Source: Pediococcus claussenii ATCC BAA-344 (GTDB taxonomy: Bacteria > Bacillota > Bacilli > Lactobacillales > Lactobacillaceae). From it: DNA of 64,000 bases. A program made the translations under genes and the position numbers. The notes below the pieces were generated by a model, which was not told the origin of the DNA, searched no databases, and saw only the letters and a program-made list of their open reading frames with translations. This document shows positions 43,840 through 52,646 of the stretch, piece after piece (positions within the stretch are counted from its first letter, which is position 1; each line of letters begins with the position of its first letter). The DNA is taken from assembly GCF_000237995.1 (NCBI RefSeq), contig NC_016605.1, positions 62,001-126,000 on the forward strand. Reading direction: 5' to 3'.

Positions 43840-44280
43840 GTGAGTGTATTAAATGCAACAGAAATTATGGAGCTAATTCCAAATCGTTATCCAATTTTAT
43901 TTATGGATTATGTTGATGAACTAGTTCCTGATGAATCAATTATTGCAACTAAGAATGTAACGATTAACGAAGAATTTTTCCAAGGACATTTTCCTGGGAA
44001 TCCAGTTATGCCTGGTGTTTTGATTATTGAATCATTGGCACAGGCTGCTTCAATCTTAATTCTTAAATCACCCAACTTCAGTGGAAAAACTGCATACCTT
44101 GGAGCAATCAATAATGCCAAGTTTCGTCAAATTGTACGCCCAGGTGATGTTTTAAAACTACACGTTCGAATCACTAAACAAAAACATAACATGGGTGTAG
44201 TTGAAACCTTTGCAATGGTCGGTGAAAAGAAAGTTTGTCAGGCAGATTTAACATTTATCGTTAGTCCTAACGCTGAATAG
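43840..44280 (+). CDS. fabZ: 3-hydroxyacyl-ACP dehydratase FabZ
   Basis: A 146-residue hot-dog fold dehydratase. The catalytic pair H50 and E64 lies in HFPGNPVMPGVLIIESLAQAA. It removes water from 3-hydroxyacyl-ACP in the elongation cycle. The start codon is GTG (43840), eleven bases after AAAGGGG. It heads the fatty-acid operon. A second FabZ-like protein is encoded at 49047. Confidence 0.96.
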   Translation: MSVLNATEIMELIPNRYPILFMDYVDELVPDESIIATKNVTINEEFFQGHFPGNPVMPGVLIIESLAQAASILILKSPNFSGKTAYLGAINNAKFRQIVRPGDVLKLHVRITKQKHNMGVVETFAMVGEKKVCQADLTFIVSPNAE

Positions 44281-44288
44281 GTGACGCC

Positions 44289-45263
44289 ATGGGGTTAAGA
44301 ATTGTGCAGGCTGCCAAATCGTTACCGGAAAGAATTGTTACAAATCAGGACTTAGAAAAGTATCTTGATACCAGCGATGAATGGATTACCAAACGTACTG
44401 GCATTAAAGAACGACGCATGGTCACAGATGAAACAACTAGTAGTTTATCTACAGAGGTAGCAAAACAACTTATTGAAAAAACTGGAATTGACGTTTCAAA
44501 CATTGATTTGATCATTGTTGCAACTATGTCACCAGATCTATTGACACCGTCAACGGCTGCAGTAGTGCAAGGCGCAATTGGTGCAACAAACGCAGCGGCA
44601 TTTGATATTAATGTTGCCTGCTCGGGATTTGTTTATGGGCTGAGTGTGGTAAATAACTTCATGCAAGCCGGAAACGTAAAAAATGCTATTTTGATAGGTG
44701 CAGAGACACTTAGCAAATTAACTGACCAGAATGATCGCAGTACAGCGGTTTTGTTTGGAGATGGAGCCGCCGGAGTATTAATTCAAAATGATTCTCAGTC
44801 AGAATTGATTGCGAATGAGCTTGAAACATTTGGCGATTTGGGAATGAATCTTACTGCTGGAAAGCTTGGAGTGAAGCCAATTGCAATCAGTGATAAGACG
44901 AGTACCGAACCGGGGTTCTACTTTGAAATGAATGGTCGACGCGTTTATGATTTTGCAACCAAGAATGTTACAAAGTCAATTACTAAAGTATTAGATGCGG
45001 CACAGATCGAGGCGGATGAAATAGATTATTTCCTACTCCACCAGGCCAATCAAAGAATTGTATCGAGCATAGCAAAAAGATTAGACCTTGATATGGACCG
45101 TTTCCCGATCAATATAAATAAATATGGTAATACCGCAGCGGCCAGTGAGCCACTATTATTAGCGGATTTATTGGAACAAAAAAAGATTCAGCGTGGCAAT
45201 AAGTTAGTATTATCTGGCTTTGGCGGTGGATTAACAATTGGAACTACAATACTAAAATTTTAA
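44289..45263 (+). CDS. fabH: 3-oxoacyl-ACP synthase III
   Basis: A 324-residue condensing enzyme which starts fatty-acid synthesis from acetyl-CoA and malonyl-ACP. The nucleophile is C111 (NVACSGFVYGLS), with the histidine in FLLHQANQRI and the asparagine in NKYGNTAAASEP completing the Cys-His-Asn triad. It starts eight bases after fabZ. Confidence 0.97.
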   Translation: MGLRIVQAAKSLPERIVTNQDLEKYLDTSDEWITKRTGIKERRMVTDETTSSLSTEVAKQLIEKTGIDVSNIDLIIVATMSPDLLTPSTAAVVQGAIGATNAAAFDINVACSGFVYGLSVVNNFMQAGNVKNAILIGAETLSKLTDQNDRSTAVLFGDGAAGVLIQNDSQSELIANELETFGDLGMNLTAGKLGVKPIAISDKTSTEPGFYFEMNGRRVYDFATKNVTKSITKVLDAAQIEADEIDYFLLHQANQRIVSSIAKRLDLDMDRFPININKYGNTAAASEPLLLADLLEQKKIQRGNKLVLSGFGGGLTIGTTILKF

Positions 45264-45292
45264 AAGCAAAAATATTTCGGAGGATTTTAATT

Positions 45293-45529
45293 ATGACTAA
45301 AGAAGAAACATTCGCAAAGGTAAAAGATGTAATCGCAGAACAAATGGACACAGATGCAAGTAAATTAACTATGGAAACAAGTTTTTCTAAGGACTTAGAA
45401 GCTGATAGTTTAGATATTTTTGAAGTGATCGATAAGCTGGAAGACGAATTTGATATTGAAATTGAAACCGATGATGACATGGATACAGTTGGCAAGTTGG
45501 TTGACTATATTTCAGAAAAGGCTGCTTAG
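45293..45529 (+). CDS. acpP: acyl carrier protein
   Basis: A 78-residue acidic carrier protein. S39 in LEADSLDIFEVI is the site for the 4'-phosphopantetheine arm (the family's DSL motif). CGGAGGA lies before the ATG. The transferase that can attach the arm is encoded further down at 53405. Confidence 0.97.
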   Translation: MTKEETFAKVKDVIAEQMDTDASKLTMETSFSKDLEADSLDIFEVIDKLEDEFDIEIETDDDMDTVGKLVDYISEKAA

Positions 45530-45539
45530 GTATAAGCAG

Positions 45540-46463
45540 ATGAGAGTTGCATACTTATTCAGCGGACAGGGCCAGCAATTTGATGATATGGGAATTGACC
45601 TATATCAAAATGAGCCGGCCTTTCGTGAAATTATCGACCAAGCTTCAAATATTTTAGGAATGGATTTTTCAGATTCTCAAGTAATTAATGATCCTAAAAA
45701 TGTGCAGTTAGCTGTTTCATTAATGAGCTTAGGTACTTTTCAGGTGCTTAACCAGCTGGGACTGAAGGACGTTGCTCACTTGGGTCTTAGTTTGGGTGAG
45801 TATGGCGCTTTGATTACTAGTGGTGCGCTTAGCCTTGAACAAGGGTTACGCCTGATTAAAGATCGCGGTCATTATATGGAAGTGGCCGGAGAGAAAAATC
45901 CTGGTAAAATGATGGCTGTTTTGAATGCAAGCGATGCTCAAGTTAAATCAGCCATGAAAGCTGCTCAAGAGATTGGACCAGTTTATGTCGCTAACGTTAA
46001 TACGCCGAAACAAATTGTTGTTGGTGGCGATTTTAGGGCAATGAGTGAGTTTCAAAAAAGTGCAAAGGGAGCTGGCATAAAAAGAGTGGTACCACTAAAA
46101 ATGACAGTTGCTTCTCATACGCCACTAATGAATGAAGCAAAAGATCAGCTTGAGATAAGGTTGAGAGATGTTGAATTTAGTACACCCGAAATTCCAGTTC
46201 TAAGTAATACGACAATGGAACCCTTTGAATTGGATGAAATTAAGGAAACATTGGCAAATCAGCTGATTCAAACAACTCATTTTAGTGAGTGTCTTGGGAA
46301 AATAGCAGAATATCAACCCGATTTATTACTTGAAGTTGGGCCAGGTAAGGCATTGACTGGCTTCGTGAAGAAGACATTAAAAGATGTGCCGGTGATGCAC
46401 GTTGATAGTGTTGAAACTTTGGCAGAAGCACGCAATTTCATAGCACAGAAAAACGAGGACTAA
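45540..46463 (+). CDS. fabD: malonyl-CoA:ACP transacylase
   Basis: A 307-residue acyltransferase moving malonyl from CoA to ACP. The nucleophile S84 stands in GLSLGEYGAL, where most FabD proteins have GHSLGE, so leucine replaces the histidine next to the serine. The catalytic histidine is in TVASHTPLM. The ATG at 45540 has only a weak ribosome site, so translation is probably coupled to acpP ten bases upstream. Confidence 0.94.
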   Translation: MRVAYLFSGQGQQFDDMGIDLYQNEPAFREIIDQASNILGMDFSDSQVINDPKNVQLAVSLMSLGTFQVLNQLGLKDVAHLGLSLGEYGALITSGALSLEQGLRLIKDRGHYMEVAGEKNPGKMMAVLNASDAQVKSAMKAAQEIGPVYVANVNTPKQIVVGGDFRAMSEFQKSAKGAGIKRVVPLKMTVASHTPLMNEAKDQLEIRLRDVEFSTPEIPVLSNTTMEPFELDEIKETLANQLIQTTHFSECLGKIAEYQPDLLLEVGPGKALTGFVKKTLKDVPVMHVDSVETLAEARNFIAQKNED

Positions 46464-46465
46464 AA

Positions 46466-47194
46466 ATGGATTTAAACCAAAAAGTAGCACTAGTAACCGG
46501 TGGTACACGAGGTATTGGACTAGCTACAGTGAGATTATTAGCTGAGCAAGGGACAAAAGTTTATATGACGGCTCGCAGCCAACCTAGTGAAGATCTACAA
46601 GCTTACATAGATAATACATCTAATGTGGTATTTGCAAGTATGGATATTGCCGATGCAGACAGTGTACAGCAGGTTGTAAATCAAATTATCGAAACTGACA
46701 CAGCAATTGATATTTTGGTTAATAACGCGGGTATTACAAAGGATATGTTATTAACTCGGATGAAACTGGAAGATTTTGAACAAGTTGTGAATGTTAATCT
46801 TGTTGGAACTTTCAACGTAACGAAGGCAGTTTTAAAAGGAATGCAAAAAAAGCGTCAAGGTGCCATTGTTAATATTTCAAGCATATCTGGTACAAACGGG
46901 AATGCGGGACAGGCAAATTATTCAGCTAGCAAGGCGGGAATCATTGGGCTTACAAAAACGACTGCGCGTGAAGGAATTAGACGTAATGTTCGTTGCAACG
47001 CAATTGCACCTGGAATGATTGAAACAGATATGACCGATAAATTAAGCGACAAAATTAAAACAAGTATTGAAGAAAGTATTCCGGCACATCGTTTTGGAAA
47101 GCCAGAAGAAATCGCACAAACCGTTCAATTCTTGATTGAAAACGAGTTTATTACGGGGCAAACCATTGTTGTTGACGGTGGGATGACTATTTAA
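46466..47194 (+). CDS. fabG: 3-oxoacyl-ACP reductase
   Basis: A 242-residue short-chain dehydrogenase reducing 3-oxoacyl-ACP with NADPH. TGGTRGIG (NADP loop), NNAGIT, and the Ser-Tyr-Lys set (ISSISG, NYSASKAG) are intact. It starts two bases after fabD. Confidence 0.96.
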   Translation: MDLNQKVALVTGGTRGIGLATVRLLAEQGTKVYMTARSQPSEDLQAYIDNTSNVVFASMDIADADSVQQVVNQIIETDTAIDILVNNAGITKDMLLTRMKLEDFEQVVNVNLVGTFNVTKAVLKGMQKKRQGAIVNISSISGTNGNAGQANYSASKAGIIGLTKTTAREGIRRNVRCNAIAPGMIETDMTDKLSDKIKTSIEESIPAHRFGKPEEIAQTVQFLIENEFITGQTIVVDGGMTI

Positions 47195-47207
47195 GGAGGC
47201 AAGATCA

Positions 47208-48440
47208 GTGGAAAGAAGAGTTGTAGTTACAGGAATGGGCGCAGTTACGCCATTAGGAAATGATGTACCCAGTTTTTTACAAGGTATTCGTGATTCAAAA
47301 GTGGGAATTGATAAAATTACTCATTTTGACGCCGAACCAACTGGTATCACAGTAGCGGCCGAAGTTAAGGATTTTGATCCTAAAGATCGAATTGATCGTA
47401 AATTGGCTAAACGAATGGATCCATTTTCACAATATGCCATGTATTCAGCGATTGAAGCGTGGGAAAATGCTGCCTTTGATGAAGATGATATTGATCCTGA
47501 TGAACTTGGAGTTATCTACGGCTCTGGAATTGGAGGATTAACGACGATTCAAGAGCAAGTTACTAAAATGAATGATAAAGGGCCTAAGCGTGTTTCACCA
47601 TTGTTTGTAACCAACTCGATTACGAATATGGCTGCTGGTAACATTTCAATTCAATTTAATGCTCAAAATACTAGTCAGGCAGTTGTTACAGCATGCTCTA
47701 GTGGGGCTAATGCGATTGGAAATGCCTTTGAACACATTAAGTCAGGTAAAGCTGAGGTAATGATTGCTGGTGGAACAGAAGCATCTATTAATGAAATCGG
47801 AATCGCAGGATTTGCTGCATTAACAGCTCTTTCTGCAGAACCGGATCCTAAACGAGCTTCAATTCCATTTGATAAAGACCGTAACGGATTTGTTATGGGT
47901 GAGGGTGCAGCAACATTGATCTTAGAAGATCTAGAACATGCAAAAAAACGTGGAGCTAACATCATTGCCGAGATTACGGGATACGGAACGACAAGTGATG
48001 CATACCATATGACGCAACCTAATCCTGAAGGTAAAGGTGCCGTTAAAGCTATGCAAATGGCAATTCGTGAATCAGATCTAACTCCTGAAGACGTGGATTA
48101 TATTAACGCTCATGGTACAAGTACAGTTGCTAACGATAAGGCCGAATCAACTGCAATTAAGACTTTATTTGGTAATAACAATCATTACAGTGTAAGTAGT
48201 ACTAAATCAATGACCGGACATGCTTTAGGTGCGGCGGGTGCCCTTGAAGCCGTTGCCACAATTGGTGCTCTTCAATCGGGAATTTTACCTGAAAATGTTG
48301 GGCTTCAAAATGAAGACCCAGATTGTGATGTGCCCTTGGTTAGGGAACCAAATCAAAAAGCCGATGTAAAATTTGCAATCAGTAATTCGTTTGGCTTCGG
48401 TGGGCATAACGCTGTGCTTGCATTTAGAAGAGTTGATTAA
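47208..48440 (+). CDS. fabF: 3-oxoacyl-ACP synthase II
   Basis: A 410-residue elongating condensing enzyme. C163 (VVTACSSGANAIG) is the nucleophile; the two histidines lie in NAHGTSTVAND and MTGHALGAAG. The start is GTG (47208) eight bases after AGGAGG. A structured repeat follows between it and accB. Confidence 0.97.
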   Translation: MERRVVVTGMGAVTPLGNDVPSFLQGIRDSKVGIDKITHFDAEPTGITVAAEVKDFDPKDRIDRKLAKRMDPFSQYAMYSAIEAWENAAFDEDDIDPDELGVIYGSGIGGLTTIQEQVTKMNDKGPKRVSPLFVTNSITNMAAGNISIQFNAQNTSQAVVTACSSGANAIGNAFEHIKSGKAEVMIAGGTEASINEIGIAGFAALTALSAEPDPKRASIPFDKDRNGFVMGEGAATLILEDLEHAKKRGANIIAEITGYGTTSDAYHMTQPNPEGKGAVKAMQMAIRESDLTPEDVDYINAHGTSTVANDKAESTAIKTLFGNNNHYSVSSTKSMTGHALGAAGALEAVATIGALQSGILPENVGLQNEDPDCDVPLVREPNQKADVKFAISNSFGFGGHNAVLAFRRVD

Positions 48441-48464
48441 TTTTTAAATTAAATAGCTTAAATG

Positions 48465-48575
48465 GCGTGACATAAGTCAAGTGATTCCGCTTAAAAACAA
48501 ACCACATACGATGAATAGACCTCATCATTTGTGATTTGTCCATAATGCTCGTCACTTCCCAGACTTATGTCACGC
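48465..48575 (+). repeat. dispersed structured repeat, copy between fabF and accB
   Basis: Perfect 14-bp outer stem GCGTGACATAAGTC (48465-48478) with GACTTATGTCACGC (48562-48575). Motifs GTGATTCCGCTTAAA and CATAATGCTCGTCA, inner stem around GATGAATA/CATCATTT. It aligns fully with the copy before trpS at 22097. No T-run follows, so it does not look like a terminator; it could process or separate the operon mRNA. Confidence 0.88.
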
Positions 48576-48599
48576 TCTGATTTAGGAGGGTAGATAGCT

Positions 48600-49046
48600 T
48601 TGAATGATGAACAATTAAATGAATTGTTAACACGTCTTGAAAACTCATCAATTGATGAATTTGAACTTGAACAAGACGATTTTAAACTAAAAATCAAAAA
48701 AAATAGTCAAAATGTTATGTCATCTGACGAAACCAGTGTACGACCACAAAAGTTAGAAATTTCAAATAAAAAAGAAGACACAGTTGTGGACGAAGACTTA
48801 GTTGAAATTAAGGCACCATTAGTTGGCGTTGTTTATCTATCGCCAGCAGAGGATCAAGATAAGTACGTTGAAGTTGGTTCTAAGATTAAATCTTCGGATA
48901 CAGTTTGTCTGATTGAAGCAATGAAAATGTTCAATGAGGTGCATGCCGAAATAGACGGAGAAATTGTGGAAGTTCTAGTTACGAACGGAACGATGGTTCA
49001 ATACGACCAACCCCTATTCAAGGTGCGACCAAACGAGGTTAAATAG
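48600..49046 (+). CDS. accB: biotin carboxyl carrier protein of acetyl-CoA carboxylase
   Basis: A 148-residue carrier. The C-terminal biotinyl domain has K109 in EAMKMFNEV as the biotin site; a flexible charged linker (residues 40-70) precedes it. The start codon is TTG (48600) nine bases after AGGAGGG. No in-frame ATG is available close by. It carries the carboxyl group between AccC and AccDA. Confidence 0.95.
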   Translation: MNDEQLNELLTRLENSSIDEFELEQDDFKLKIKKNSQNVMSSDETSVRPQKLEISNKKEDTVVDEDLVEIKAPLVGVVYLSPAEDQDKYVEVGSKIKSSDTVCLIEAMKMFNEVHAEIDGEIVEVLVTNGTMVQYDQPLFKVRPNEVK

Positions 49047-49460
49047 ATGATTGATATTAAGAAGTTAATTCCACAGAGGCCGCCATTCTTGATGATTGAT
49101 ACTTTGGAAGAGTTGAAGCCAGGTGAGATGGCGAAAGCTAACAAACTTGTAACAATTAACGAGTGGTTTTTTAAATCCGGTAATGTTAAGACAATGACAA
49201 TGCCAAATACATTGCTGGTTGAGGCTCTGGCACAAACGGGTGCTGCTGCTATTTTATCGGCTCCTGATTTTAAAGGAAAAAATGCTTTCTTTGGTGGAAT
49301 TCGAAGCGCAGAATTTAGTCGACCTGTAAAGCCGGGCGATCAGCTTAGTTTACAGGTGGAAATGACTAAAATGCGCGGTAAGATCGGCACCGGACACGGT
49401 GTTATTAGCAATGGAGAAGAGGTCGTTTGTGAGGCCAATTTAACATTTATTGTTGGATAA
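49047..49460 (+). CDS. FabZ-like protein without catalytic histidine
   Basis: A 137-residue hot-dog fold paralogue of FabZ. The frame of the enzyme is kept (IPQRPPFLMIDTLEEL, then LLVEALAQTGA with E59), but the active-site helix motif HFPGxPVMPG is replaced by KSGNVKTMTMPNT. In an ungapped alignment with the first FabZ the catalytic histidine (H50 there) is G45 here. Dehydration by the known mechanism should be impossible. A second FabZ between accB and accC is known from lactobacilli; whether those also lack the histidine must be checked. The ATG abuts the accB stop. Confidence 0.88.
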   Translation: MIDIKKLIPQRPPFLMIDTLEELKPGEMAKANKLVTINEWFFKSGNVKTMTMPNTLLVEALAQTGAAAILSAPDFKGKNAFFGGIRSAEFSRPVKPGDQLSLQVEMTKMRGKIGTGHGVISNGEEVVCEANLTFIVG

Positions 49461-49472
49461 TGAGGTGGAATT

Positions 49473-50840
49473 TTGTTTAAAAAGGTATTAGTTGCAAATC
49501 GTGGTGAAATTGCGGTGCAGATTATCCGTGCACTTCATGAAATGAAGATCGAGGCTGTTGCAGTTTATTCAGTGGCAGACGAAGATAGTTTGTTCGTTCA
49601 AATGGCTGATGAAGCGATTTGTATTGGGGATGCACAGCCACAGAAATCATATTTGAATATGCAGAATATTGTGAGTGCAGCTAACTTGACCGGTTGTGAT
49701 GCTATTCACCCTGGTTACGGATTTTTATCTGAAAATGCAGAATTTGCGCAACTTTGTGCAGACTGTCAAATTAATTTCATTGGGCCAAGTCCTGAAGTTA
49801 TTGAGTTAATGGGCAATAAGTCTAAGGCTCGTTCAACTATGAAAGATGCTGGTGTTCCAGTGATCCCAGGAAGTGACGGAATGCTATCTGGGTTAGAGGA
49901 AGCAAAGCAAGTTGCCTCTAAAATTGGCTATCCCGTTATGTTAAAAGCTGCTGATGGTGGCGGTGGTAAGGGAATTCGCCGGATTCAGTCCGAAATGGAA
50001 CTAGAGAAAGCCTTTGTTGATGCAAAGCGTGAAGCTCAGACTTCCTTTGGTAATGCTGATTTATATCTCGAAAAAATTATTGAAGACGCTAAACATATTG
50101 AAATGCAGGTAATGGCCGATAAGCACGGAAACGCGATTTATTTACCCGAACGTGATTGCTCATTACAACGATCAAATCAAAAGTTAGTGGAAGAGTCCCC
50201 TTGTGTCTTGGTAAATGAGGATGAACGAAGTCAAATGGGAAAGACCGTTATTCAGGCGGTCCATCATTTAAATTATTATAATACTGGTACTTTTGAATTC
50301 TTAATGGATAGTGATCATAATTTTTATTTCATGGAAATGAATACTCGCCTACAAGTTGAGCATACAGTAACCGAAGAAGTAACGGGATTAGAATTGATTA
50401 AAATGCAAATTCAAGTAGCAAATGGGGATCAACTGGAAGTTACCCAAGATCAAGTAAAGATCGATGGTCACGCAATTGAAGTGCGAATTAACGCGGAAAA
50501 CCCAGCACAGAATTTTCAACCTTCTCCTGGAATATTAGAAGACCTATTTCTGCCAATCGGAACACTGGGCGTGCGAATTGATTCGGGGGTTAAAAGTAAC
50601 AGCATCATTCCTCCCTTTTATGATTCAATGATTGCAAAATGCATTGTGCATATGCCATCAAGAAAGCGAGCAACAACGAAAATGGCGCGCCTACTAACAG
50701 AGTTAAGTGTAGCAGGAGTTAAAACCAATCAATTTTTCTTACACGATTTAATAGAGGATGCTAAGTTTGAAACGGCGGACTTTAATACTAAGTACGTTGA
50801 AGATCATTTTTTGAAGGAGTGGCAAGCAAATGCAAAATAA
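49473..50840 (+). CDS. accC: biotin carboxylase subunit of acetyl-CoA carboxylase
   Basis: A 455-residue ATP-grasp enzyme carboxylating biotin on AccB with bicarbonate and ATP. VLVANRGEIAVQIIRA start, KAADGGGGKGIR loop and FMEMNTRLQVEH catalytic motif are all intact. The start is TTG (49473) after GAGGTGGA. The accD start overlaps its end by 11 bases. Confidence 0.97.
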   Translation: MFKKVLVANRGEIAVQIIRALHEMKIEAVAVYSVADEDSLFVQMADEAICIGDAQPQKSYLNMQNIVSAANLTGCDAIHPGYGFLSENAEFAQLCADCQINFIGPSPEVIELMGNKSKARSTMKDAGVPVIPGSDGMLSGLEEAKQVASKIGYPVMLKAADGGGGKGIRRIQSEMELEKAFVDAKREAQTSFGNADLYLEKIIEDAKHIEMQVMADKHGNAIYLPERDCSLQRSNQKLVEESPCVLVNEDERSQMGKTVIQAVHHLNYYNTGTFEFLMDSDHNFYFMEMNTRLQVEHTVTEEVTGLELIKMQIQVANGDQLEVTQDQVKIDGHAIEVRINAENPAQNFQPSPGILEDLFLPIGTLGVRIDSGVKSNSIIPPFYDSMIAKCIVHMPSRKRATTKMARLLTELSVAGVKTNQFFLHDLIEDAKFETADFNTKYVEDHFLKEWQANAK

Positions 50841-51651
50841 ATTTACAATTCCAACTGCAATGCAAATTAAACAACGTTTAGAAGCCATTCCTTCAGGGAT
50901 TTGGCAGGAATGCCCTAACTGTCACTCGCGAGTTTATTTTAGAAAACTAAAAAGTTCGCGAGTGTGTCCGGAATGTGGTTATGGATTTAGGATTGGTGCA
51001 TGGCGCCGTGTTAAGTTAACGTTTGATAAATTTCACGAATGGGATGCGGATTTGGCAACTGATATGACGGGCATCGATGAACGTTATTCACAAAAATTGA
51101 CATCTGCTAAAAAGAAAACTCGAATTAATGAAAGTGTACTTACAGGTGAGGCAAGCGTAAATAATCAAAAGTTTGCTACCGGCGTAATGGATTCACGTTT
51201 CGTAATGGGAAGTCTTGGTAAAGTTACTGGCGAAAAATTAACTCGTATGTTTGAACGTGCCACTGCAGAACGTTTACCTGTTATTTTGTTTACGGCTTCG
51301 GGTGGAGCTCGGATGCAAGACGGTATAGACTCATTAATGCAAATGGCAAAAGTTTCAGATGCAGTGGCAAAACATAGCGAAGCGGGATTACTTTACGTGA
51401 GCGTGTTGACTGATCCTACAACTGGCGGGGTAACAGCTAGTTTTGCCATGCAGGCTGATGTCATCATTGCGGAGCCACATACACTGATTGGATTTGCTGG
51501 ACGACGAGTTATAGAACAAACTATTCAGCAAAAACCACCAGTTGATTTTCAAAAAGCCGAGACATTATTAGAAAATGGTTTTTTGGATTCAATTATTGAA
51601 CGTGAAGATATGAAGCAATATCTTGGGCAACTATTAACTTTTTATGTATAA
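50830..51651 (+). CDS. accD: acetyl-CoA carboxylase carboxyltransferase beta subunit
   Basis: A 273-residue subunit. The zinc ribbon has C28, C31, C46 and C49 (ECPNCHS and VCPECGY). SGGARMQDGI and TTGGVTASFAMQ line the acyl-CoA site. With AccA it transfers the carboxyl group from biotin to acetyl-CoA, making malonyl-CoA. It overlaps accC and lies 12 bases before accA. Confidence 0.96.
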   Translation: MQNKFTIPTAMQIKQRLEAIPSGIWQECPNCHSRVYFRKLKSSRVCPECGYGFRIGAWRRVKLTFDKFHEWDADLATDMTGIDERYSQKLTSAKKKTRINESVLTGEASVNNQKFATGVMDSRFVMGSLGKVTGEKLTRMFERATAERLPVILFTASGGARMQDGIDSLMQMAKVSDAVAKHSEAGLLYVSVLTDPTTGGVTASFAMQADVIIAEPHTLIGFAGRRVIEQTIQQKPPVDFQKAETLLENGFLDSIIEREDMKQYLGQLLTFYV

Positions 51652-51663
51652 AAGGAGACTGTT

Positions 51664-52434
51664 ATGTTGAAAAAAACTGCATATGAGACCGTAGTTGCGG
51701 CACGGGATGCAAATAAAATTGACACACAGGTACTAATCAATGACCTGTTTAGTGATTTTATGGAATTGCATGGTGATCGTTCAGGAAAGGATGATCCGGC
51801 AATTATTAGTGGAGTGGCCAAATTGGGTAATATTCCGGTAACTGTAATTGGTACCCAAAAAGGACGTAATATGAATGAAAATGTTTCACGTCATTTTGGT
51901 TGTGTTGAACCAGAAGGGTATCGAAAAGCATTACGCTTGATGAAGCAAAGTGAGAAGTTTAATCGTCCGATTATAACTTTGGTAAATACACCAGGAGCAT
52001 ATCCGGGTGTAGAGGCTGAATATCATGGACAGGGTTCCGCAATTGCCCAATGTATTATGGAGGGAATGCGATTACGGGTTCCGTATTTAAGTGTAATATT
52101 TGGAGAAGGCGGAAGCGGTGGTGCGTTAGCGCTAGCAACTGGGGATGAAGTATGGATGTTTGAAAACAGCATTTATTCAATCCTTTCGCCGGAAGGCTAC
52201 GCAAGTATTATGTGGAAAGATGCTAAAAAAGTGAAAGAAGCATCAGAAGAATTAGGTTTAACACCGGAAGATTTATTGGAAAATGGAACAATAGATCGAA
52301 TTGTGGACGAAGTGGTAGACCAAAAGTCAGCAGATGCATTACAGAAAAGCTTACTTAAAAAAGTAATGGAATTAAAGGCAATGACGCCAGAAGATTTAGT
52401 GTTGAAAAGGGAACAGAGATTTAGAAAGTTCTAA
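51664..52434 (+). CDS. accA: acetyl-CoA carboxylase carboxyltransferase alpha subunit
   Basis: A 256-residue crotonase-superfamily subunit. LHGDRSGKDDPAI, NTPGAYPGVEAEYHGQG and GEGGSGGALALA are typical AccA segments. It is shorter at the N-terminus than the E. coli subunit (about 320), as usual in lactobacilli. AAGGAG lies in front of the ATG. An inverted copy of the dispersed repeat separates it from fabI. Confidence 0.96.
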   Translation: MLKKTAYETVVAARDANKIDTQVLINDLFSDFMELHGDRSGKDDPAIISGVAKLGNIPVTVIGTQKGRNMNENVSRHFGCVEPEGYRKALRLMKQSEKFNRPIITLVNTPGAYPGVEAEYHGQGSAIAQCIMEGMRLRVPYLSVIFGEGGSGGALALATGDEVWMFENSIYSILSPEGYASIMWKDAKKVKEASEELGLTPEDLLENGTIDRIVDEVVDQKSADALQKSLLKKVMELKAMTPEDLVLKREQRFRKF

Positions 52435-52442
52435 AGGCAAGA

Positions 52443-52552
52443 GTGCACCTCAACCCGGGTAAGATGTGAGCATTAGCATGACTTACCATTATGACGGGTT
52501 TGGTCATGAGGGGTAAGTTGGGCTAAGCGGAAGATCTTGGGTTGATGTGCAC
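52443..52552 (-). repeat. dispersed structured repeat, inverted copy between accA and fabI
   Basis: Read on the minus strand: outer stem GTGCACATCAACCC with GGGTTGAGGTGCAC (one mismatch), ATCTTCCGCTTAGC, an inner AACTTACC/GGTAAGT hairpin, and GCTAATGCTCACATCTT. The conserved motifs and spacing equal those of the plus-strand copies, although the outer stem sequence is quite different. It starts eight bases after the accA stop codon. Confidence 0.85.
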
Positions 52553-52646
52553 GTTTCGGCTATAAGGCAGAGAAAACAATGATGCTATAAAAAGCAGTGA
52601 CACAATAAAAAGCAAATATCACACTATTAGGAAGAGGAAATGGAAT

